A stretch of 64,000 nt of DNA, taken from contig CP051234.1 of the NCBI GenBank assembly GCA_017792465.1, positions 2,698,501 to 2,762,500 on the forward strand. Reading direction: 5' to 3'. Under the pieces are notes generated by a model. It worked only from the letters and a program-made list of their open reading frames with translations. It ran no database searches and was not told where the DNA came from. Each line of letters begins with the position of its first letter. Position 1 is the first letter of the stretch. This document shows, one piece after another, positions 57,736 to 64,000 of this stretch. The DNA comes from Filomicrobium sp. (lineage in GTDB: Bacteria; Pseudomonadota; Alphaproteobacteria; Rhizobiales; Hyphomicrobiaceae). The translations under genes and the position numbers were made by a program.

Positions 57736-58470
57736 ATGACGCAGTATAACGACCGTTACGCACAACCAGCCGCCACCGCGCGCACCGGCGCAGCCGTGGA
57801 TGAGGGCCTACGCTCCTACATGCTGGGCGTTTATAACTACATGTCGGCAGGCGTTCTGCTTACCGGCGTCATGGCTTATGCCGTATCCGAAATCGCGACC
57901 GCCAACCCGGCCATCGCCAACGTCCTTTACAATTCGCCGCTCAAGTTTGTCTTGATGCTGGCTCCGCTGGCGTTTGTGCTGGTCTTGAGCTTTGGTATCC
58001 ACAAGCTCAGCGCTTCGGCGACGCAGATGGTGTTCTGGGCGTTCGCGGCCGTCATGGGCCTCTCATTGTCGGTGATCTTCCTGATCTACACCAACACGTC
58101 GATCTTCCAGACGTTTCTGGTGACGGCGGGCGCGTTCGCAGCGCTCTCGCTGTACGGCTACACGACGAAGAAAGACCTGTCAGGTTGGGGTTCGTTCCTG
58201 ATCATGGGCGTTGTCGGCCTGATCATCGCTTCGATCCTGAACTGGTTCCTGCAGTCGGGCGCGCTCGCATTCGCGATCTCGGTCATCGGTCTTCTGGTCT
58301 TTGCTGGCCTGACCGCCTATGACACGCAGCGCATCAAGGACGAATACCTCTACATCCGTCACGATGCTGAGATGGTTGCCAAGGCCTCCGTTATGGGCGC
58401 CCTGAGCCTTTACCTCGACTTCGTCAACATGTTCCAGTTCCTGCTGTCGTTCCTTGGCAGCCGCGAGTAA
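57736..58470 (+). CDS. ybhL: Bax inhibitor-1 family membrane protein (YbhL-like)
   Basis: 244 residues with seven membrane helices after a polar start (about 1-32). LRSYMLGVYNYMSAGVLLTG, the GLSLSVIF segment and TAYDTQRIKDEYL are the UPF0005/BI-1 blocks; the paired aspartates (TAYDTQ and LYLDFVN) form the pH-sensing centre of bacterial BI-1 calcium leak channels. Monocistronic. Confidence 0.94.
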   Translation: MTQYNDRYAQPAATARTGAAVDEGLRSYMLGVYNYMSAGVLLTGVMAYAVSEIATANPAIANVLYNSPLKFVLMLAPLAFVLVLSFGIHKLSASATQMVFWAFAAVMGLSLSVIFLIYTNTSIFQTFLVTAGAFAALSLYGYTTKKDLSGWGSFLIMGVVGLIIASILNWFLQSGALAFAISVIGLLVFAGLTAYDTQRIKDEYLYIRHDAEMVAKASVMGALSLYLDFVNMFQFLLSFLGSRE

Positions 58471-58543
58471 TCGCGAAGAGGTTCTCGCCCTTAAGGAGAG
58501 CTTTCGAGCCCCTTAGCGGCAGCCCTACAAACTGGTAGAAACA

Positions 58544-58580
58544 GCCCCGCTGGAAATTTCCGGCGGGGTTTTTCTTTCAC
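58544..58580 (+). terminator. Intrinsic terminator after ybhL
   Basis: CCCCGC pairs with GCGGGG, extended by GGAAATTTCC in the loop (itself a palindrome), followed by TTTTTCTTTC. Confidence 0.9.
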
Positions 58581-58594
58581 CATTTCGGCAGACA

Positions 58595-59122
58595 ATGACC
58601 ATGCAGATACGCGAAGCCACGCTCGATGATCTCCCTGCGGCGCTGGCGATCTACGCACACGCTTGCGAGACTTCGACGGCGACCTGGGATTATGAAGCGC
58701 CGACTTTGGAAACAATGCACGAGCGCTTCGGGCAGCGCGCAGCGGCCAACCATCCGTTTCTGGTTGCAGATGCTGGTCAGGGGCAGATTGCCGGGTTCGC
58801 CTATGCGAGCAGCTTCCATCCGCACGACGGTTTCCGCTTCACCGTCGAGGACACGATCTACGTTGGCGAAGGTTGGCAACGAAAGGGGATCGGGCGGCTC
58901 TTGCTTGATGCCCTGATAGAAGACTGCACGGCCCGCGGCTTCCGACAGATGATTGCCGGGATCAGCATGCCCGGTGGAGACCAGTCGCTACGGTTTCACG
59001 AGGCAGCGGGATTTCGCAAGGTGGCGGAATTCCCAAGCGTTGGCTGGAAGCACGGCCATTGGCTTTCGGCCCACTATCTGCAACGGCCGCTCGGCGAGGG
59101 TGCCGATACGTTGCCGGAATGA
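58595..59122 (+). CDS. GNAT acetyltransferase, phosphinothricin acetyltransferase-like
   Basis: 175 residues from ATG 58595 (ATG 58601 also possible; ribosome site weak). PAT/Bar-like layout: MQIREATLDDLPAALAIY, TWDYEAPTLE, AGFAYASSFHPHDGFRFTVE, the acetyl-CoA loop GEGWQRKGIGRLLLDAL and LRFHEAAGFRKVAEF. Such enzymes N-acetylate amino-acid-like toxins (phosphinothricin, methionine sulfoximine). Confidence 0.9.
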   Translation: MTMQIREATLDDLPAALAIYAHACETSTATWDYEAPTLETMHERFGQRAAANHPFLVADAGQGQIAGFAYASSFHPHDGFRFTVEDTIYVGEGWQRKGIGRLLLDALIEDCTARGFRQMIAGISMPGGDQSLRFHEAAGFRKVAEFPSVGWKHGHWLSAHYLQRPLGEGADTLPE

Positions 59123-59190
59123 GCCGGACCTGCACTGGCCAGCAGATCGTGGCGGCTACTCCTACTCAAGCAAGAAGCCGCGCGGATGGA

Positions 59191-59595
59191 CTAGCGGACC
59201 AGTTCGAGCCGCTTCTTATCCAGGACATCGAGGACGCGCCGCAGATCGTGGCCGCGTTTCAAAATCTGGCCGGATGCCGCGATCACGCTATAGGCTCCCT
59301 GCTTGCGGGCAAGCTTGGGGTTCTTCTCGATGCGGAGAAGCGGGCATTCGCTGGTTTTTCGGAAGATTGAGAAGACGGCCTTTTCGCGGCCCATGTCGAT
59401 GGCGTAATCCCGCCATTCACCGGAAGCGACCTTCTTTCCATAGACGGCCAGGATTTGGGACAGCTCCTGGCGGCTAAAGCGGGTCTGGGCGCTTATTCTT
59501 GTGTGTTCGCTGCCGCTTGTTGCGGTCTGCGCCGCCACGGAACCTGCGCCTTTCGTCCGTGGCGTCAAATAATGTATCGGTTCGCAATCGCTCAA
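59191..59595 (-). CDS. DUF2794 protein
   Basis: 134 residues from a TTG at 59595 with a strong AAGGAGG site six bases upstream. The DUF2794 core is clear: RFSRQELSQILAVYGKKV, GEWRDYAIDMGREKAVFSIF, RIEKNPKLARKQGAYSVI, GQILKRGHDLRRVL. The family is conserved in alphaproteobacteria with no known function. The first 35 residues are variable. Confidence 0.92.
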   Translation of the reverse strand: MSDCEPIHYLTPRTKGAGSVAAQTATSGSEHTRISAQTRFSRQELSQILAVYGKKVASGEWRDYAIDMGREKAVFSIFRKTSECPLLRIEKNPKLARKQGAYSVIAASGQILKRGHDLRRVLDVLDKKRLELVR

Positions 59596-60075
59596 AACGC
59601 GCCTCCTTAGCCTTTACGAATGCAACAGGTCTATCGGATCGCAGGAGACAAAATGCTTTTGTCATCGATCAGTCATGATGATCGCCCCGGTTAAAGAGGA
59701 ATGCAAGTTTTGAGCGCCTTGAGACTGTGATTTTTGTCGCCCGCATTTGAGAAGTCTTTGGCAAAGCCAAGCTTCTTTGCTTTGATCGAGTTGCTCATCA
59801 ATCCCGGACACATTTGCTTACTTCCAGTTCTCAGCCGCACGGCTTTCGCGCCTCAGGTCGCCGCCAAGTTGGTTGTGAAATGTTAAGAAACAAAAATCAC
59901 GAGAAGGCCACATTGGCGACTCTGGAGTGCCGTTTTAATCGGTAGGATGAAAATCCTCAGCAGCCGGTTCTGGCTATCGAAAAGCGTCGGTGAGTAGCCC
60001 CCAATTCCCCGCTGGCGCACCCTGGATGGATCGGGGCCGGCTGCAATATCTCCTAGAACTGTCCCTTAAGGTTGG
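59596..60075. other. Gene-free region after DUF2794
   Basis: No supported gene. It contains the DUF2794 promoter and, to the right, the start of a C-rich segment that leads into the terminator at 60076. Short plus-strand frames at 59990-60318 have no ribosome site and unusual composition. Confidence 0.4.
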
Positions 60076-60121
60076 CCCTCCGCTCGCACGCCCCCGAAAA
60101 GCGAGCTGGAGGGTTTTCCTT
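59985..60121 (+). ncRNA. Candidate small RNA ending in an intrinsic terminator
   Basis: CCCTCC-GCTCGC (60076-60087) pairs with GCGAGCT-GGAGGG (60101-60113), followed by TTTTCCTT. The upstream 90 bases are C-rich and can fold (GTAGCCCCCA, GGGGCCGGC). No ORF precedes it. The 5' end is a guess. No signature of SRP RNA, RNase P RNA or tmRNA was found. Confidence 0.4.
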
Positions 60122-60289
60122 ATGCGCGCTTTTTGGACCGTTTCGAGCCGCCAACATTACGCTCCTGCAAGCTTCCAAACGCGGATAATACTCGAACACC
60201 GAAATACCCTGCGATGGTCAGATTGCTGTCGCTTGGCCGCCCTTTGAGCGCCCCGATTCCCAACCAGATTAACCATCGTTGCCTCTCGG

Positions 60290-60433
60290 TCCGGTTCCGC
60301 GGACGAGACCCTGGATAACAGCCCCCAGCCCCACTGGGGTCATGCTTCGGGATCGGACCGTTCGGCGACAGCCCCTAAATTTGCCCCCTTATGCAAAATC
60401 GGGCCGGTCCCCCAACCGGCCCGTTTTGTTTTT
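60290..60433 (+). ncRNA. Candidate small RNA with strong terminator upstream of the M3 peptidase gene
   Basis: CGGGCCGGT (60400-60408) pairs with ACCGGCCCG (60415-60423), followed by TTTTGTTTTT. Upstream, CCCCAG and CTGGGG (near 60325-60338) form a hairpin, and C-rich single-stranded stretches (ACAGCCCC twice) resemble the anti-ribosome-site loops of rhizobial trans-acting sRNAs. The 5' end is not defined. Confidence 0.45.
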
Positions 60434-60511
60434 CATGCGAGCTGTTATGTTCGCCTCCAACGATGCGACCGTTTCTATCCGCCGCTCACGACGTCAACTG
60501 GGGGCCAATTG

Positions 60512-62611
60512 ATGACGACTTCGAAAGCTGCTGCGCCGAAATCCGCGAAAGCTTCTCAATCTAAATCCAAAAATCCGCTTCTGCAGTCCTGGCGTACGCC
60601 GTTCGGGCTGCCGCCGTTCGAGAAGATTACCGCGAGCGATCACGCCGAGGCGTTACAGAAATCGCTCAAGGAGCATCGGGCAGCGGTCAAAGCGATTGCG
60701 GGCGCATCGACCAAGCCGTCGTTTGCCAACACGATCCAGGCGATGGAAAAGGCCGCGCTGCCGCTGGAGAAAGTCTGCGACGTGTTCTTCAATCTGGTGA
60801 ACTCGTGCGCGACACCTGAACTGCAGGAAATCGAACGCGACGTTGCGCCAAAGTTCGCCGACCACAACAGCGCGATCTTCCTCAACACCAAACTGTTCAA
60901 ACGCGTCGCCGAGCTTTACGAACGCCGCGATGACCTGGGCCTCGACCCGGAGCAGGTTCGTCTCATCGAGCGCTACCACACCTGGTTCGTCCGCGCCGGT
61001 GCTGCGCTGAAGCCGGCCCAGCGCAAGCGGGTCGCCGAGATCAACAAGCGCCTCGCTGAGCTGACGACCGCCTTCAATCAGAACGTGATGGCTGACGAGT
61101 CATCCTGGCACCTGGAACTCAACGGCGAGGATGATCTTGCCGGGTTGTCTGAAGGCTTCCGGGCGAGTGCGCGACGCGCTGCTCTCGATCTCGGCCTTAA
61201 GGGTGAAAGTGCGCACGCCATTACTCTTGCGCGCTCCAGCGTCGAAGGGTTCCTGACGTTTTCGACGCGGCGGGACCTTCGCGAGAAGGCTTGGACGGCG
61301 TGGATTAATCGCGGGGCGAATGGCGGCAAGACGGATAACCAGGCCATCCTTGCGGAGATCGTCAAACTGCGCGCGGAACTGGCTCAACTTCTGGGCTTTG
61401 ACACGTACGCGGACTACGTGCTGTCGGACACCATGGCGAAAACTCCCGGCGCGGTGAACGACCTGTTGCAGCGCGTTTGGCGTCCGGCCGTCGAGCGCGC
61501 GGGCGAAGAGCGCGAGCTGTTGTCGGAATGCGCGCGCTCGGAAGGCAGCAATGCTCCGCTCGAAGCCTGGGACTGGCGGCACTACGCGGAGAAAGTCCGC
61601 AAGGCCAACTACGATCTCGATGAAGGCAAGCTGCGCGAATACCTGCCGCTCGACCAGGTCATCGCCGCCGCGTTCGATACCGCCAGCAAACTTTTCGGGC
61701 TCAAGTTCAAGGAAGTCGAAGGCGCGCCGATCTATCATCCCGATGTCAAAGTCTGGGAAGTCACCACCAAGAAGGGCGAGCACGTCGCGCTGTTCCTCGG
61801 CGACTACTTCGCGCGGACTGGCAAACGCTCGGGCGCTTGGATGTCGAGCTTTCGCACGGCGCACGAATTGGGCCGCACGCCGGTCCGGCCGATCATCGTC
61901 AACGTCATGAACTTTGCACGTGGCGCGGAAGGTGAAGGCGCGCTTTTGTCATGGGACGATGCGCACACGCTCTTCCACGAATTCGGCCATGCGCTGCACG
62001 GAATGCTGACGCAGGCGGTTTATCCATCGCTGGCGGGTACGGCGGTTTCGCGAGACTTCGTCGAACTCCCCTCGCAGCTTTACGAACACTGGCTTGGCGA
62101 ACCGGAAGTGCTGGAACGCTTTGCGCTTCACTACAAGACCGGCAAGCCGATGCCGAAGGCGCTGATCAAGAAACTCAAAAAGGCTGAGACCTTCAACCAG
62201 GGTTTTGCAACGGTCGAATATCTCGCCTGTGCTCTTGTCGACATGGATCTTCATGCGCAGGCCGAAGCCGAAGTCTCCGATCTCGACATCGGCGATTTTG
62301 AGAAGAGCGCGCTCAAGCAGATCGGCATGCCGCGGGAAATCGTGATGCGTCACCGGCTGCCGCAGTTCATGCACATCACCGGTGGCTATGCCGCGGGCTA
62401 CTACAGCTATATGTGGTCGGAAGTGATGGATGCCGACGCCTTCGAAGCCTTTAAGGAAACCGGCAATATCTTCGACAAGAAGACGGCCAACCGACTTAAG
62501 AAGCACATCTATTCGGCTGGCAACACGCGCGATCCGGAAGCTCTGTGGCTGGCTTTCCGCGGCCGTCCGCCGGAAGTCTCCGGGTTATTGAAGAACCGTG
62601 GCTTTGCCTGA
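60512..62611 (+). CDS. dcp: M3 family oligopeptidase (dipeptidyl carboxypeptidase-like)
   Basis: 699 residues from ATG 60512 with GGGGG eight bases upstream. Zinc motif HEFGHALHG at 489-497 (HExxH), followed by GTAVSRDFVELPSQLYEHW, which carries the third ligand region, and MHITGGYAAGYYSYMW near the end, all typical of Dcp/PrlC. No signal peptide, so cytoplasmic. Degrades short peptides; carboxydipeptidase versus endopeptidase specificity is not clear from sequence. Followed 16 bases later by aguA. Confidence 0.94.
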   Translation: MTTSKAAAPKSAKASQSKSKNPLLQSWRTPFGLPPFEKITASDHAEALQKSLKEHRAAVKAIAGASTKPSFANTIQAMEKAALPLEKVCDVFFNLVNSCATPELQEIERDVAPKFADHNSAIFLNTKLFKRVAELYERRDDLGLDPEQVRLIERYHTWFVRAGAALKPAQRKRVAEINKRLAELTTAFNQNVMADESSWHLELNGEDDLAGLSEGFRASARRAALDLGLKGESAHAITLARSSVEGFLTFSTRRDLREKAWTAWINRGANGGKTDNQAILAEIVKLRAELAQLLGFDTYADYVLSDTMAKTPGAVNDLLQRVWRPAVERAGEERELLSECARSEGSNAPLEAWDWRHYAEKVRKANYDLDEGKLREYLPLDQVIAAAFDTASKLFGLKFKEVEGAPIYHPDVKVWEVTTKKGEHVALFLGDYFARTGKRSGAWMSSFRTAHELGRTPVRPIIVNVMNFARGAEGEGALLSWDDAHTLFHEFGHALHGMLTQAVYPSLAGTAVSRDFVELPSQLYEHWLGEPEVLERFALHYKTGKPMPKALIKKLKKAETFNQGFATVEYLACALVDMDLHAQAEAEVSDLDIGDFEKSALKQIGMPREIVMRHRLPQFMHITGGYAAGYYSYMWSEVMDADAFEAFKETGNIFDKKTANRLKKHIYSAGNTRDPEALWLAFRGRPPEVSGLLKNRGFA

Positions 62612-62627
62612 GAGCCTGGAACGAAGA

Positions 62628-63647
62628 ATGACGAATTCAAACTCGACATTTGTGCCGCCGGAATGGGCCGACCAGACTGCGGTCTGGACGGCATGGCCGG
62701 CGGACCCGGACGAATGGAACGGCGATCTTGATCCGCCGCGACGCGATATCGCTGCGCTGATTGAAGTGTTGGCGGCTCATGGCAACCGCGTCCGGCTTCT
62801 CGTCAACGGCGATGAAGCGACCAGAACGGCCAAGGCAGCGGTGGGCGACAACGCCGAGCTGGTTCCGGCCAAGTATGGCGATATCTGGCTGCGTGATACG
62901 GGGCCGGTTTTCGCCCGTGGTTCTGAAGGTCTCGCGGCGTTGCGCTTCAAGACCAACAGCTGGGGCGGCAAGTATGACCTCCCCGACGACGCAACCGTCG
63001 GCGATGACATCGCGCGGCTTACCGGCTGGCCGATCCGGCGGTTCGATTTCGTGCTTGAAGGCGGTGCGGTCGATCATGACGGCCACGGCACTATCCTCAC
63101 GACGCGGCAAACGCTTCTCAATCCCAACCGCAACGGCTGGAGCAAAGATCAAGCAGAAGCCGCGCTCACAGAAGCCTTCGATGCGAAGAAGATCATCTGG
63201 ATCGATGAGGGGCTGAAGAACGATCATACCGACGGTCACATCGATAACATCGCCCGCTTCGTTGGCGAGGCGAAAGTCGTTTGTCAGGCGCCGACCGGGG
63301 ATGACGATCCGAACGCAGAAACGCTGGAAGCGATTGCAACGATCTTGGAACGCGCGACCGATGCGCTCGGGCGGCCGCTCCAGGTCTTCCGCATCCCCGG
63401 CGTTGGGCGCTACGTCAATCCGGCAGGAGAAATTTCGCCAGCTTCGCACATGAACTTTCTCATTGCGAATGGGGTTGTCGTCGTTCCAGTCTATGGTACG
63501 CCGTCTGAGGCAGCGGCACTTGCCGCCCTTCAAGAGGTTTTCCCGGATCGCAAAGTCGTCGGCGTGTCTTCGCGCGGCCTGCTTGGATCGGGTGAAGCCG
63601 GCGGAGGATCTTTTCACTGCATCACGCAGCAGGAACCACGCGTATGA
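62628..63647 (+). CDS. aguA: Agmatine deiminase
   Basis: 339 residues from ATG 62628. Peptidyl-arginine-deiminase-like fold: DQTAVWTAWPADPDEWNG, YGDIWLRDTGPVF, FDFVLEGGAVDHDGHGT, the catalytic His in NDHTDGHIDNIARF and the nucleophilic Cys331 in GGGSFHCITQQEP. Converts agmatine to N-carbamoylputrescine. Overlaps aguB by four bases. Confidence 0.94.
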   Translation: MTNSNSTFVPPEWADQTAVWTAWPADPDEWNGDLDPPRRDIAALIEVLAAHGNRVRLLVNGDEATRTAKAAVGDNAELVPAKYGDIWLRDTGPVFARGSEGLAALRFKTNSWGGKYDLPDDATVGDDIARLTGWPIRRFDFVLEGGAVDHDGHGTILTTRQTLLNPNRNGWSKDQAEAALTEAFDAKKIIWIDEGLKNDHTDGHIDNIARFVGEAKVVCQAPTGDDDPNAETLEAIATILERATDALGRPLQVFRIPGVGRYVNPAGEISPASHMNFLIANGVVVVPVYGTPSEAAALAALQEVFPDRKVVGVSSRGLLGSGEAGGGSFHCITQQEPRV

Positions 63648-64000
63648 CTGGCAGAACGATAACCGTTTCGGCGTTGCAGACGAGCTATGGTCCGGAGCTG
63701 AAAACGAACATTGATAAGACCGAAGCGTTCGTTCGCGAGGCGGCCAGGAAAGGCGCGCAAGTCATCCTGCCTTCGGAGCTGTTCCAGGGCATTTATTTTT
63801 GTTCGCGCCAGGACCCCAAGTGGTTTGCAGAAGCGCATCCCGTCGACGCTCACCCTTGCGTTTTGGCGCTTGCTCCGCTGGCGAAGGAGCTTGGAGTCGT
63901 CATCCCGATCTCGTTTTTTGAAAAGGACGGGCCGCGCTACTTCAACAGCGTGGCGATCGCCGATGCCGACGGGACAGTTCTCGGCGTCTACCGTAAGAGC
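63644..64000 (+). CDS. aguB: N-carbamoylputrescine amidase (partial, cut by window end)
   Basis: First 119 residues of a nitrilase-superfamily protein starting at ATG 63644. Catalytic Glu in ILPSELFQGIYFC and the Lys in VLGVYRKS at the very end of the window; the Cys lies outside. FCSRQDPKWFAEA is characteristic of AguB. Converts N-carbamoylputrescine to putrescine. Translationally coupled to aguA. Confidence 0.92.
   Translation, partial: MTGRTITVSALQTSYGPELKTNIDKTEAFVREAARKGAQVILPSELFQGIYFCSRQDPKWFAEAHPVDAHPCVLALAPLAKELGVVIPISFFEKDGPRYFNSVAIADADGTVLGVYRKS

Noticed and set aside
59985-60433. Known housekeeping RNA (SRP RNA, RNase P RNA, tmRNA)
   Set aside because: The diagnostic core sequences of these RNAs were not found; 6S RNA could not be judged by eye and is left to an Rfam scan.

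Overview
The window looks like chromosomal DNA of an alphaproteobacterium of the order Hyphomicrobiales, most like the Hyphomicrobium/Rhodomicrobium group. This is inferred from gene content and order, not from a 16S gene. Pointers are the mdh/sucCD/sucAB/lpd gene set, a DUF2794 gene, a complete ccmABCDG group, mesaconyl-CoA hydratase beside a CitE-family malyl-CoA enzyme (ethylmalonyl-CoA pathway chemistry), zapE beside mdh, and a tesA/ybbA/ybbP group. No rRNA, tRNA or CRISPR array was found by eye.

Layout. 1-5 kb: accessory genes (TetR regulator, sulfotransferase, soluble two-PAS chemoreceptor, membrane-bound alpha/beta hydrolase). 5-7 kb: a small YRG-motif protein divergent from an unusual in-frame fusion of a ribbon-helix-helix DNA-binding domain to a complete PII signalling protein, then a GT51 transglycosylase. 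7-9.1 kb: an AT-richer two-gene cassette (membrane-anchored ParA ATPase plus a small basic protein) lying between two 51-bp copies of the priA 3' end, which suggests an integrated element. 9-16.8 kb: priA, fsa, a DUF3592 membrane protein between two copies of a dispersed repeat, an orphan amidoligase, xerC and a TraB/GumN lipoprotein-like protein.

16.9-38.4 kb is a TCA-cycle region on the minus strand: lpdA, sucB, sucA, then an interruption (glyoxalase, coiled-coil peptide, CDF transporter, two small membrane proteins), then sucD, sucC, mdh, zapE; after a GNAT gene and a lysine-rich histone-H1-like protein on the plus strand come sdhB, an unknown gene, sdhA, sdhD and sdhC. acnA follows at 47.3 kb. 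Most units end in clear intrinsic terminators, so this is several transcription units and not one operon.

38.5-47 kb: an amine-oxidase-like flavoprotein, mch, mcl2, pdxY, a beta-carbonic anhydrase and ccmGDC/BA. 50-58.5 kb: DUF1223, VOC, a crotonase lacking both catalytic glutamates, thpR, tesA with divergent ybbAP, and a Bax-inhibitor-1 homologue. 58.6-64 kb: PAT-type acetyltransferase, DUF2794, a 900-bp stretch with two orphan terminators (small RNA candidates), an M3 oligopeptidase and the agmatine-to-putrescine pair aguA/aguB (aguB cut by the window end).

The observations most worth following are the RHH-PII fusion (a NikR-like architecture with a PII sensor), the priA-flanked ParA cassette, and a dispersed hairpin family whose outer stems differ in sequence but keep their base pairing.
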